From NCBI GenBank assembly GCA_937901895.1, contig CALGTD010000094.1, positions 1-11,322 on the forward strand: a stretch of DNA of 11,322 nucleotides. The letters are read 5' to 3'. A model generated the notes under the pieces. That model did not search any database, had not been told where the DNA came from, and saw nothing but the letters and a program-made list of their open reading frames with translations. Numbering within the stretch: position 1 is the first letter of the stretch; every line of letters starts with the position of its first letter. The stretch is from an uncultured Spartobacteria bacterium (lineage in GTDB: Bacteria > Verrucomicrobiota > Verrucomicrobiia > Chthoniobacterales > JAATET01). The translations under genes and the position numbers were made by a program. Below are positions 1 to 7,515 of this stretch, in pieces.

Positions 1-48
1 GGCTCAGCAGGCTCAGCAGGCTCAGCAGGCTCAGCAGGCTCAGGCTCA
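1..48. repeat. In-frame tandem repeat encoding Pro-Ala-Glu / Pro-Glu
   Basis: Four perfect 9-base units (GGCTCAGCA on the plus strand, 1-36) are followed by two 6-base units (GGCTCA, 37-48). On the minus strand they encode (PAE)n preceded by (PE)n at the C-terminal side of the left-edge gene. Both unit lengths are multiples of three, so copy-number changes would lengthen or shorten the acidic tail without breaking the frame. The array touches the window edge and its full length is unknown. Confidence 0.9.
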
Positions 49-1763
49 GGCTTCGCGGATGCGTCGGGAGCGGGCGTGGACTCCGCTGTCACCACTTCCA
101 CCTCGGATTCCTCTGCGGCCGCGGGTTCGTTTTCCTTCGCGGACTTCCCGGCCTTTTTTCCCTTGCCACTTTCCTTGGGCGCCTTCGGACGACGCGCCGC
201 CTCGAGTCCGCGATTCGCAAAATCAATGACGTGCCCTTCGTGGAGCAGCCAGGAAAGGTCCGCAGCCACCTCCGCCTCCCGCCGGTCCTCCTCGCCTTCG
301 GCGGGAGCGGGCCGCAGCGCGACAAGCGCCTTCCATTGCTCCGCCCTTGGTGTGCGCGGGTGTTCCTCGATATAGGCCAGCATTCCGCTGAGTCCTTCCG
401 ACAACGGAGTCGTCGTGCGGTCGAGGAACTTCGGCCGCGCGATCGAAACATAGGTCACATTCTCGTGCGCCTTGAAAATCTGGATGCCACGGCCGGCGAG
501 CTGCTGGCCCAGCACGTGCGCAAGCGGAAGCGGAAATCTCCGCAGCTTCTCCCAGGTCTGGCGGGCCAGCGTATGAATGGCCGGGTTCGACGAGTTCATC
601 GCCGGCGACCCGGGCGCGAGGACCCGCTGACGGATCGGCACGATCCATTTGCGGGCGTGGTTCGCACGGAAATGCGCCTCGACCTCCGCAAACGACTCGA
701 ATCGCTCCAGCCCCTCCTCCGCGGGTGCCGGTTCCTCGACCGATTCTGCAGCTGGCTGTTCCTCGACGAATGCTTCGTTGGCCGACTCCTCCACAACCCC
801 ACTCTCCGCGGGGGTATCGCTCGAAGCATCCACATCTCCGGGTTCCTGCGCCGCACCGGCATCGACCGGAGCCGGAATCTCCTCCGTCGGTTCGGATGCG
901 GGGAGCTCGACAGCTGTCGATTCCTTGACCGCAGGTGACTCCTGTTGCACGTCGACCGGCTTTTCATCGGGGTCGATCGGATAAAAGACGTCCTTCGTGC
1001 TTTGCTCCTCCTTCCACTTCGCGATCGTCTCCTCGTCGCGCACCATGCGGATGCGGCTCTTGAAGACATCGAACGGCATATTCGCAAATCGCTCGGCGTG
1101 CAGCCGCACAAGCCGGCTCTGGTAATCGTGGTGATTCGAGGGGCCGAGCACCGTGCCGCTCATGCCGCACACCGCAACGGAGGTGAAAATGCCCTTCGGC
1201 GGATCCACCGCGATGCGCTCGCGCCGATAGAATTTTTCGAGATGCCCGGCAAGCGCCTGCGCGATGGCCTCGCGCTCGCTGGTCCACAGGCTCCCGTCGA
1301 GCTTGAGCTGGAAAATGGGCGTGGCGTTCTCCGCGACGCGTTTGAACTCGACGAGGTAGCGCTCGGACTTCTCCAGCACGAGCTTCGCGAGGTCGAAGAG
1401 CGGATACGCCCTCGCAGTGGTCTTGATCTGTTTGGCAAGGCCGTCGACGCCGTGCCTGTCCGGCACAAAATGCACCTCCCACCCCTTGATCGGCTCGGGC
1501 CCACGCGGTTCGCGATCCTCGCTACGGTCGTCGCGTCGGGGACCGCGTCCCTTTCCACGATTGCGGTCGTCCTCCCGGCGTGCCGGACGTCGCCCCCGGT
1601 CCTCACGACGGTTGCGAAACTTCCCTCCACGTTCCGGGCGCTCCTCGCGATCGTGCTTTGCGGCAAGCTTCGCGAGGCGCTCGGTCGAATCGTCGCCTTT
1701 CGCCCAGGCAGGGCCAAAGCTGAAATTCAAATCGATCGCTGCGGGATCCGGATCGGGATTCAT
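1..1763 (-). CDS. Large hypothetical protein with charged disordered region, partial (3' end outside window)
   Basis: An uninterrupted minus-strand frame runs from ATG at 1763 off the left edge (587 codons visible, no stop). I do not recognise the family. Residues 38-90 form a highly charged Arg/Asp/Glu/Gly-rich tract of RGG-like, probably disordered character. A folded-looking block follows at about 93-265 (GWEVHFVPDRHGVDGLAKQI onward, with CGMSG near 199 and SNHHDYQSRLVRLHAERF near 209). An acidic Glu/Pro/Ala/Val linker covers about 266-350. A second folded-looking block at about 351-525 contains NPAIHTLARQTWEKLRRFPL and ENVTYVSIARPKFLD. The tail is Lys-rich, then acidic, then (PAE)n. There is no signal peptide or membrane segment, so it is probably cytoplasmic. 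The RGG-like tract could mean nucleic-acid binding, but that is a guess. The start is chosen because it is the first ATG after the divergent gap; no good ribosome binding site is visible. The frame is supported by its length and by sensible composition through both blocks. Confidence 0.8.
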   Translation of the reverse strand, partial: MNPDPDPAAIDLNFSFGPAWAKGDDSTERLAKLAAKHDREERPERGGKFRNRREDRGRRPARREDDRNRGKGRGPRRDDRSEDREPRGPEPIKGWEVHFVPDRHGVDGLAKQIKTTARAYPLFDLAKLVLEKSERYLVEFKRVAENATPIFQLKLDGSLWTSEREAIAQALAGHLEKFYRRERIAVDPPKGIFTSVAVCGMSGTVLGPSNHHDYQSRLVRLHAERFANMPFDVFKSRIRMVRDEETIAKWKEEQSTKDVFYPIDPDEKPVDVQQESPAVKESTAVELPASEPTEEIPAPVDAGAAQEPGDVDASSDTPAESGVVEESANEAFVEEQPAAESVEEPAPAEEGLERFESFAEVEAHFRANHARKWIVPIRQRVLAPGSPAMNSSNPAIHTLARQTWEKLRRFPLPLAHVLGQQLAGRGIQIFKAHENVTYVSIARPKFLDRTTTPLSEGLSGMLAYIEEHPRTPRAEQWKALVALRPAPAEGEEDRREAEVAADLSWLLHEGHVIDFANRGLEAARRPKAPKESGKGKKAGKSAKENEPAAAEESEVEVVTAESTPAPDASAKPEPEPAEPAEPAEPAE

Positions 1764-1803
1764 GGGAGGGTCACGCTAGCACGAGACGGCGGAAAATGGG
1801 AAA

Positions 1804-1809
1804 AGGAAG
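1804..1809 (+). promoter_or_regulatory. Ribosome binding site of the Rsm22-like gene
   Basis: AGGAAG-type purine run (AAGGAAG read from 1803) lies 7 bases before the ATG at 1817. It supports 1817 over the in-frame ATG at 1796, which would add seven residues (MGKGRST) and place this site inside the coding region. Confidence 0.6.
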
Positions 1810-1816
1810 ATCAACG

Positions 1817-2746
1817 ATGCCCGAACCTCGATTTCATTCCTCAGACTGGAAGCGCCTGCAGGCTCTTCGGGACCGCTTTCTCTCTGACGCGAGCGACGAA
1901 TACTGGACTCCGAGGGATCTAGAGCTCTACGACGCCACGTTCGCCCAACGCATCGGCTGGAAATGGGATTCCGCGCTCGCCGCGCTGGGAAACTGGCGAC
2001 CCGCCTCCTCGCACCTCCTCGACTGGGGATGCGGCACCGGCATCGCCGCCCGCGCCGTTGCGGAGTGGAGCGGCATTCGCTCTGTGACCGTTTACGATCA
2101 ATCCCGTGCAGCCGCCGCCTTCGCTGCGGAGTCCCTCCGCCGCATGGGCGTCGCGGCCAGTTCGGAGTCCCGTCTTCCCGCGTCCGTTCCTCCCGGCACG
2201 CTGCTCGTGATCAGCCACGTGATCGGCGAGCTGGACGATTCCGAGCTGGAGGCTCTGGCGGCGTTTGCCTCGACCGCGGACGAGGTGCTCTGGGTCGAAC
2301 CCGGATCCCGCGAGATCAGCCGCCGCCTCAGTGCCGCCCGCGAGAGGCTCCGCGCCGCAGGACTTTCATTCATCGCGCCCTGCACGCACCAGTTCCCGTG
2401 TCCGATGCTCGCTCCGGAAAACGAGCGCCACTGGTGCCATTTTTTCGCGCCGCCTCCGCCGGAGGTATTTCAATCCGCATTCTGGCGCGAATTTTCCGAG
2501 CGGCTTCAGATCGATCTCCGCGCGCTTCCGTTCAGCTTCCTCGCCGCTTCGCGAACCCCGCCGCCCGGGTCCGCGGCGGAGCGCATCGTTGGCCGGCCGC
2601 GGGAACGCAAGGCTCACGTGGAACTTCTCTGCTGCGGGAAGGAAGGGCTCCGCGACCGTGTCCTCCAAAAGCGGGAGAATCCGGAGTTGTTCCGCAAGCT
2701 CACGAAGAAGGTGGCCCACGGCGCACTCACGTGGCACCCGAAGTAG
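1817..2746 (+). CDS. Rsm22/METTL17-family small ribosomal subunit methyltransferase-like protein
   Basis: This 309-residue protein has a Rossmann-type SAM-binding motif, LLDWGCGTG, at residues 67-75, and an acidic strand end (VYD) at about 92-94. ISHVIGEL (132-139) and the VEPG region (160-163) are further Rsm22-type motifs. The family hallmark is a Cys-rich segment, here APCTHQFPCPM at 187-197 and HWCHF at 205-209, followed near the C-terminus by GRPRERKAHVELLCC (259-273). In yeast and human relatives (Rsm22, METTL17) the family acts in mitochondrial small-subunit assembly, and METTL17 has been reported to bind an iron-sulfur cluster through conserved cysteines. Cys189, Cys195, Cys207 and Cys272 or Cys273 are the obvious candidates here. 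A role at the small ribosomal subunit is inferred from the family; methyltransferase activity in bacterial members is not established. The start at 1817 is chosen for its ribosome binding site. It is divergent from the left-edge gene and convergent with the dihydrouridine synthase, 13 bases away. Confidence 0.88.
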   Translation: MPEPRFHSSDWKRLQALRDRFLSDASDEYWTPRDLELYDATFAQRIGWKWDSALAALGNWRPASSHLLDWGCGTGIAARAVAEWSGIRSVTVYDQSRAAAAFAAESLRRMGVAASSESRLPASVPPGTLLVISHVIGELDDSELEALAAFASTADEVLWVEPGSREISRRLSAARERLRAAGLSFIAPCTHQFPCPMLAPENERHWCHFFAPPPPEVFQSAFWREFSERLQIDLRALPFSFLAASRTPPPGSAAERIVGRPRERKAHVELLCCGKEGLRDRVLQKRENPELFRKLTKKVAHGALTWHPK

Positions 2747-2759
2747 GCACCGATCCGGA

Positions 2760-3782
2760 TCAGGAGACGGACGCCTGCAACGCCGCGCCGGTTTCGAGCG
2801 GCATCGGATCGTCGTGGTCGAGATGCTCCGCGCACACGCCAAAGAATTCATCCCGCGTGCGAACCCGCCGGATCGCATGGAGAAACTCCGCGCCAACTCC
2901 ATCGCCGAGGAAGTTCGCGTATTTCTTCATCTTCTGCACGAGCTTGATCTCATCGATGTCCGGCGGCGACACCGCATCGTAAAGCGCGTGAACATACGCC
3001 AGCACCTCGCGGCCGGTCGGCAGCCAGACGGGCCCGCCGGCCTGCGCCTGCCGGATCTGGGAAAAGATCCACGGATTTCGCACCGCGCCCCGGCCGATCA
3101 TCACGCCGCGGGCGCCGGTCGTGGCGAGAATGGCCATCGCCGTCGAAGCGGACGACACGTTGCCGTTCGCAAGCACCGGGCAACGCATCGCGCGCGCGGC
3201 CTCGGCGATCAGATCGTAGCGCACGCCCTCCCGATACATCTGCAGCACGGTCCGCCCGTGCACCGTGAGCAGGTCGATCGAATGCTTCGCAAAAATCGGC
3301 AGCAGCGCGTCGATGGTCCGCTCGTCGTCGAATCCCACGCGCGTCTTGACCGTGAACTTTCCGCGAATCGCGTCGCGCAGCGCGCCCACGATGGCGTCGA
3401 CCCGCGGCAGGTCGCGCAGCAGTCCGCCGCCGGCGCCCCTCCGATAGACGACGGGCGCAGGGCATCCAAGGTTCAGGTCGATCGCCGCGACGGGATATTG
3501 CTCGAGTTCGCGCGCGGTGCGGACGAGTTCGCCGATGTCGTTGCCGATCATCTGCGCAATCGCCGGACGTCCGGTCGGATTGTCGGTGATCGAGGAAAGA
3601 ATCGCGCGGTTCAACCGCGATGCGGTGTGCACGCGGAAATATTCCGTAAAATAGACGTCCGCCCCGCCATAGGCCGCCATCAACCGCCAGAACGGCAGGT
3701 CCGTGACATCCTGCATCGGCGCGAGCGCAAGCACCGGCCCCGGCTGGGCGAACAGAGCGTCGAATTCGGCGGGACAGGCCAT
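2760..3782 (-). CDS. tRNA-dihydrouridine synthase (Dus family)
   Basis: A 340-residue flavoenzyme that reduces uridine to dihydrouridine in tRNA D-loops, using FMN and NADPH. It has the full Dus barrel signature: an N-terminal LALAPMQDVTD (18-28), a substrate-side IDLNLGCPAP (101-110) with catalytic Cys107, and VVYRRGAGGGLL (111-122). FMN-binding positions include KTR (146-148) and LLTVHGRT (171-178). NGNV (206-209) stands where many members have NGD, and GVMIGRGAVRNPWIF (226-240) carries the phosphate-binding loop. The length is normal for the family. The GAGGGLL form resembles DusC-type loops, but the exact subfamily (A, B or C) and target position cannot be assigned from sequence alone. 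The ATG at 3782 has no strong ribosome binding site; its position fits the usual short leader before the APM motif. It is divergent from the LysM gene across a 143-base gap. Confidence 0.95.
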   Translation of the reverse strand: MACPAEFDALFAQPGPVLALAPMQDVTDLPFWRLMAAYGGADVYFTEYFRVHTASRLNRAILSSITDNPTGRPAIAQMIGNDIGELVRTARELEQYPVAAIDLNLGCPAPVVYRRGAGGGLLRDLPRVDAIVGALRDAIRGKFTVKTRVGFDDERTIDALLPIFAKHSIDLLTVHGRTVLQMYREGVRYDLIAEAARAMRCPVLANGNVSSASTAMAILATTGARGVMIGRGAVRNPWIFSQIRQAQAGGPVWLPTGREVLAYVHALYDAVSPPDIDEIKLVQKMKKYANFLGDGVGAEFLHAIRRVRTRDEFFGVCAEHLDHDDPMPLETGAALQASVS

Positions 3783-3914
3783 CGGGTGACTCTACGCGGA
3801 TTTCGTCCGCGGCGCGAGGCGGGCATTGCGCCCGTCGAAAACGCGCGCGGAAACTCAAATCCGCTTGCGCACGCGGACGGAGGCTCTACGGATGTTTCCG
3901 CGGATTCCCACGAA

Positions 3915-3919
3915 AAGGA
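3915..3919 (+). promoter_or_regulatory. Ribosome binding site of the LysM/YkuD-like gene
   Basis: AAGGA ends 6 bases before the ATG at 3926, a good spacing that supports this start. Confidence 0.6.
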
Positions 3920-3925
3920 CTGATC

Positions 3926-5476
3926 ATGCAGCCAACCACCGATAAATTCCCGGTCGTTCTCACAATGGCCGGCGCGCTGTCCGCGCAGGCGCTTGGCCAG
4001 ATCCCGCCTCCCCCGCTTACGGATGTGGAGCCCGGGCTCGAACGCGCCGTGCGCTGGGTCTGGAAGGTTGAACCCTCCCCGGAACGCGACTGGGGTCTCG
4101 AACTCCCCGCCTTTGCCCCGCCGGCCGCGGATCCGCAATCCCCGGCGCCCGGCCCCTCCCCCCGCCTCCCGACCGGCCGGCCCACCACCTACATCGTGCA
4201 GCGCGGCGATGCGCTGGCGAAGATCAGTCGCCGGTTTGGCATCACCGTGGATCAACTCAAACGGGCCAACGGCCTGACGAGCGACATCATTCGCGTCGGG
4301 GACGAGTTGCGCATCCCGTCGCCCGAGGAGATCGCGGCCATGACCCCCGCCACCCCGACTCCGCGGCCCGCCCGGCCGCAGGCGCCCGTTCGTCCCGAGG
4401 AAGGTTCGCCCGAGGCGCAGGCTCTCGACACGCTCACGCTCCAGGTGTTTCTCGACCGGTCGCTGTTCTCCGCCGGACCGATCGATGGCGAGCCGTCGCC
4501 GCGTTTCCAGCAGCTCGTGCAGCTTTACCTCGATTCCCACGCGGACACGCCGGATGCCGACACACTCCTCGCAAAGGCACGGGCCGCGGTCCGGCAGCCG
4601 ACCACGACCTACAAACTCCGGCTCGAGGACTTCCGCTTCATCGCACCGCCAAAGGCGGCGATCCAATCCGCGGCCAGGGCGACGCCCACTCCGAAGAAGC
4701 GCAGCGGGGCGGCACCCACGCCGGCTCCGACGCCGAAGCCGACCTACGAGGATCTCACGACCACGCAGATGCTCGCCTATCGCAGCCCGTGGGAATTCGT
4801 CGCCGAGCGCTACCACTGCAGCGAGGCCTACCTCCGGAAGCTCAACCCGACGATCACGGGATTCCCCGGCCCGGGCACGGAATTCCGGGTGCCGGCGGTG
4901 GTTCCATTCGAGATCGAGAAAGCGTTCGCGGGACCGATCCAGCCTCGTGGCGGCGAAGGCCCAAATCCAATGAGCGCCGCCATCGTCGACCGCACCCGGC
5001 TCGAGATCCGGCGTGGCGATCAACTCCTCGCGGTGATGCCGGTCTCGATCGCGCGACCGGGCCTGCGCGGACGCGACACATGGGTCGTTCAGAATGCGAT
5101 CCCCCGACCGCGTCTCACGAGCCGCAAGGAATCCCGCTCCCCGGCGCCGACGCCCACGCGAATCTACGGCCGGGAGAACCCCAACGCGCCAAAGCCCACG
5201 CCCACGCCGGTCCCGCCGTTGCAGGTGCTCGCCGCCGGACCGAACAACCCCGTCGGGCTGGTCTGGATCGATCTCGCGCGTCCCGGCGACGAAGAGCCGC
5301 TCCCCTACGGCCTGCACGGCACGAGCATCCCTGAGGAAATGGCCTCGCACGAAAGCCTTGGCGGCATTCGCATGGCAAACTGGGACATCCTCCGTGCCGT
5401 CCGTCTCCTTCCGCCCTCGACTCCGATCGAGTGGAAGCAAAGTCCGCCTCCGCGTGCCGTCGCACCGGCGATGTGA
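3926..5476 (+). CDS. LysM and L,D-transpeptidase (YkuD)-like cell-wall protein lacking the catalytic cysteine
   Basis: The 516-residue protein starts with a weak signal-peptide-like stretch (8-24, ending near AQALG). A clear LysM domain spans 88-131 (TYIVQRGDALAKIS to VGDELRIP). A peptidoglycan-binding-like helical segment lies at about 168-204, and a second degenerate LysM-like unit at about 278-323. The C-terminal part (about 350-503) matches the YkuD fold: VVQNAIPRP at 387-395, AGPNNPVGLVWIDL at 437-450, and YGLHGT at 461-466. Where active enzymes have SHGCIR or a close variant, this protein reads SLGGIRMANWD (477-487), so the catalytic Cys is Gly480 and the usual His is Leu478. It should therefore bind peptidoglycan without forming 3-3 crosslinks or attaching lipoproteins by the known mechanism. 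Pro/Thr-rich linkers (around 140-155, 250-273, 405-430) join the domains, and the last one interrupts the YkuD domain. A sequencing error is possible, because TGC to GGC is one base. The next gene, OsmC, is 61 bases downstream. Confidence 0.85.
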   Translation: MQPTTDKFPVVLTMAGALSAQALGQIPPPPLTDVEPGLERAVRWVWKVEPSPERDWGLELPAFAPPAADPQSPAPGPSPRLPTGRPTTYIVQRGDALAKISRRFGITVDQLKRANGLTSDIIRVGDELRIPSPEEIAAMTPATPTPRPARPQAPVRPEEGSPEAQALDTLTLQVFLDRSLFSAGPIDGEPSPRFQQLVQLYLDSHADTPDADTLLAKARAAVRQPTTTYKLRLEDFRFIAPPKAAIQSAARATPTPKKRSGAAPTPAPTPKPTYEDLTTTQMLAYRSPWEFVAERYHCSEAYLRKLNPTITGFPGPGTEFRVPAVVPFEIEKAFAGPIQPRGGEGPNPMSAAIVDRTRLEIRRGDQLLAVMPVSIARPGLRGRDTWVVQNAIPRPRLTSRKESRSPAPTPTRIYGRENPNAPKPTPTPVPPLQVLAAGPNNPVGLVWIDLARPGDEEPLPYGLHGTSIPEEMASHESLGGIRMANWDILRAVRLLPPSTPIEWKQSPPPRAVAPAM

Positions 5477-5537
5477 CCGGATTGCCGTTGCAAATTTCTG
5501 GCCGGTCCGTCATTCAGAGGCAAACCATCACGATCCC

Positions 5538-5960
5538 ATGAACCACAAAGCATCCGCAGTTTGGAAAGGCTCCCTCAAGGAGGGCAGCGGAACCCTGTCC
5601 ACCGGCTCCGGCGCACTCGTTGAGAAGCCCTATTCGTTCAAGACCCGCTTCGAAGGCGAGCAGGGCACGAACCCCGAGGAACTCATCGCCGCCGCCCACG
5701 CGGGATGTTTCTCGATGGCGTTTTCGATGATCCTCGGCATGGCCGGTCTCACGCCCGACAGCATCGAAACGACGGCCACCGTCACTCTCGAGCAGAAGGA
5801 CGGCGGATTCGCCGTGACGAAGAGCCATCTCGACGTCGTCGCGAAGATCCCCGGCGCGACGGAGGAGCAATTCCAGGAAGCCGCAGGCGCCGCCAAGGCA
5901 AACTGCCCGATCTCGAAGCTCCTCAACGCCGAGATCACGATGGACGCGAAGCTCGCGTAA
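5538..5960 (+). CDS. osmC: OsmC-family peroxiredoxin
   Basis: A 140-residue protein of standard OsmC length, a thiol-dependent peroxidase that reduces organic hydroperoxides in the cytoplasm and is usually induced by osmotic or oxidative stress. Both catalytic cysteines are present: Cys57 in AAAHAGCFSMAF (52-62) and Cys123 in KANCPISKLL (120-129). The active-site Arg37 (KTRF) and Glu48 (NPEELI) are also conserved. The NPEELIAAAHAGC form matches the OsmC subfamily rather than Ohr. The ATG at 5538 is the only sensible start before the MNHKASAVWKG leader; the nearest purine run (AGAGG, 5515-5519) is too far for a normal ribosome binding site. It follows the LysM gene by 61 bases on the same strand and is closed by an intrinsic terminator, so it may be transcribed with that gene or from its own promoter. 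Confidence 0.95.
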   Translation: MNHKASAVWKGSLKEGSGTLSTGSGALVEKPYSFKTRFEGEQGTNPEELIAAAHAGCFSMAFSMILGMAGLTPDSIETTATVTLEQKDGGFAVTKSHLDVVAKIPGATEEQFQEAAGAAKANCPISKLLNAEITMDAKLA

Positions 5961-5981
5961 ACCACCGCCGGCACCATTCTC

Positions 5982-6020
5982 AAAGGGCGCATTCCTTCGG
6001 GGAGTGCGCCCTTTCCTTTT
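5982..6020 (+). terminator. Rho-independent terminator after osmC
   Basis: A 14-base-pair stem (arms 5982-5995 and 6001-6014, one G-T wobble) with a five-base TTCGG loop is followed by CCTTTT. It lies 21 bases after the OsmC stop and slightly overlaps the end of the convergent HflX gene. The T-tract is only on the plus-strand side, so it mainly stops osmC transcription, though the hairpin could also affect the hflX transcript end. Confidence 0.88.
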
Positions 6021-7323
6021 ACGGCAGCACCGGTGCGAGCCCGGAAGCCGGTTTCACCTCGAACGGCATGAATCGCTCCCTCAGCCGGCCGCCGATCGTC
6101 GCCTCCACGCGCATGGATTGCTCCCCGTATTCCACGGCGTGGACCACCCCTTCCCGGTGCAGGCATGCGAGCAGGTCCGTGCGATCCAGCGGCAGCCGCA
6201 GCGTGACGTCGGAGAGTTCACTTCCGGTCAATCCGGCGATGCGATCGACCAGTTCCGGGATGCCCTCTCCGGTGTGCACGGAGACGAAGGCCGCCTCCGG
6301 AAAATGCAGGCGCAGCACGGCCTTTGCCGCGGGGTCTTCGACGCGATCCATCTTGTTGAACACGACGATCGTCTTCTTGTCGGTCGCACCGAGGTCGGAG
6401 AGCACCTTCATCGTCGTGTTGTGAAACTCCATGACCCGCGGGTGCGACGCATCGAGCACGTGAATCAGAAAATCCGCAAACGCCGCCTCCTCGAGCGTCG
6501 CGTTGAACGACTCGACAAGTTCGTGCGGAAGCTTGCGCACAAATCCCACCGTGTCGGTGAGCAGGAGCGGCTGCTTGTTCGGGAGCGCGATCTTGCGTGT
6601 CGTCGTGTCGAGCGTGGCGAAGAGCTTGTTCTCGACGAGCACGTCCGCGCCCGTGAGCCGGCGCAGGAGCGATGACTTGCCGGCGTTCGTGTAGCCGACG
6701 ATCGCGGCGTTGGGCACGGGCGTGCGCTTGCGATCCTTTCGCTGGGTCGCGCGGGCGCGCCGCACCTGCTCGAGCTCGTTGCGTAAACGGTCCATCTGGC
6801 CGCGGATCTTGCGCCGGTCCTGCTCGAGCTGGCTTTCGCCTTCGCCCTTCGCACCGATGCCACCGCCCTGCTTGCCGAGGTGCCCCCACGCGCGGGTCAG
6901 TCGCGGCAGCGAGTATTCCATTCGCGCGAGATCCACCTGCAGCCGCGCCTCTCGCGTCTGCGCGCGCATGCCAAAGATGTCGAGAATCACCTCCGCCCGA
7001 TCGATCACGGTGACCTTCGAGAGTTCCTCCCAGTTTCGCTGCTGCGCCGGGGTTAGCTCGTTGTCGAAGATGATGACGTCGCAGTTGTTTGCCTTCAGTC
7101 GCTCGCAAAGCTCCTCCGCCTTGCCCGAGCCAAGGAAATACCGCGCCTGCGGTTCGCGGATGTGAACCAGTGCGCGATCGACCACGGGAATGCCCAGCGT
7201 GCGGACCAGCTCGCCCAGCTCGTTGAGTAGATCCTCCGCATCGGCCTTCTCCGCCGGGTCGACATAGGCACCGACCAGCAGCGCCCGCTCGACCATCTTG
7301 TCCCGCGGCTTGATTTCAAACAT
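6019..7323 (-). CDS. hflX: GTPase HflX
   Basis: The 434-residue HflX is a ribosome-associated GTPase that binds the large subunit and, in studied bacteria, splits stalled or heat-damaged 70S ribosomes. The N-terminal HflX domain spans about 13-120 (RALLVGAY; PQARYFLGSGKAEEL at 59-72; VIIFDNELTPAQQRNW at 83-98; VIDRAEVILDIF at 106-117). It is followed by the glycine-rich GGGIGAKGEGESQLE loop (153-167) and a basic coiled-coil segment (about 165-200). The G domain has G1 GYTNAGKSS (210-218), G3 DTVGF (257-261) and G4 NKMD (323-326), with SVHTGEG (348-354) at the G5 position. The C-terminal domain ends at PVLP. The frame is open further upstream, but homology begins at MFEIKPRDKMVERALLVG, so ATG 7323 is chosen; ATG 7296 (MVERALL) is a possible alternative. 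No strong ribosome binding site is seen. It is convergent with osmC and divergent from the DoxX-like gene. Confidence 0.96.
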   Translation of the reverse strand: MFEIKPRDKMVERALLVGAYVDPAEKADAEDLLNELGELVRTLGIPVVDRALVHIREPQARYFLGSGKAEELCERLKANNCDVIIFDNELTPAQQRNWEELSKVTVIDRAEVILDIFGMRAQTREARLQVDLARMEYSLPRLTRAWGHLGKQGGGIGAKGEGESQLEQDRRKIRGQMDRLRNELEQVRRARATQRKDRKRTPVPNAAIVGYTNAGKSSLLRRLTGADVLVENKLFATLDTTTRKIALPNKQPLLLTDTVGFVRKLPHELVESFNATLEEAAFADFLIHVLDASHPRVMEFHNTTMKVLSDLGATDKKTIVVFNKMDRVEDPAAKAVLRLHFPEAAFVSVHTGEGIPELVDRIAGLTGSELSDVTLRLPLDRTDLLACLHREGVVHAVEYGEQSMRVEATIGGRLRERFMPFEVKPASGLAPVLP

Positions 7324-7515
7324 GGACCGGCAACGTAGCAGATCGCGCGGGCCGCTCCATCGGAGTTTTTTCCACCAGTGGCGCGATTTTTTCTGTGAGG
7401 GATGTCCATTTCCACCCACGCCGCACGTCACATCCACGACATCCAGACCATCGCCTGCGCGTCTTGATTCGCCAGGCAATTGACGCTTCAACCACCTTTG
7501 ACCAACATTCCGCCC

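Noticed and set aside
945..1922. 325-codon plus-strand frame opposite the left-edge gene
   Set aside because: The minus-strand frame is longer, open for 587 codons and has structured composition and an in-frame repeat; the plus frame also runs into the Rsm22-like gene in another frame.
2265..3923. 552-codon plus-strand frame opposite the dihydrouridine synthase gene
   Set aside because: It is Arg/His/Pro-rich with no domain, and it lies opposite a complete Dus enzyme.
3680..5440. 586-codon minus-strand frame opposite the LysM gene
   Set aside because: Its composition is Arg/Gly-rich without motifs, and it lies opposite a gene with LysM and YkuD motifs; long antisense frames are expected in GC-rich DNA.
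7365..7392. T-runs with CCACCAGTGG between hflX and the DoxX-like gene as a terminator
   Set aside because: The inverted repeat is only four base pairs, and neither flanking gene ends here; the genes are divergent.
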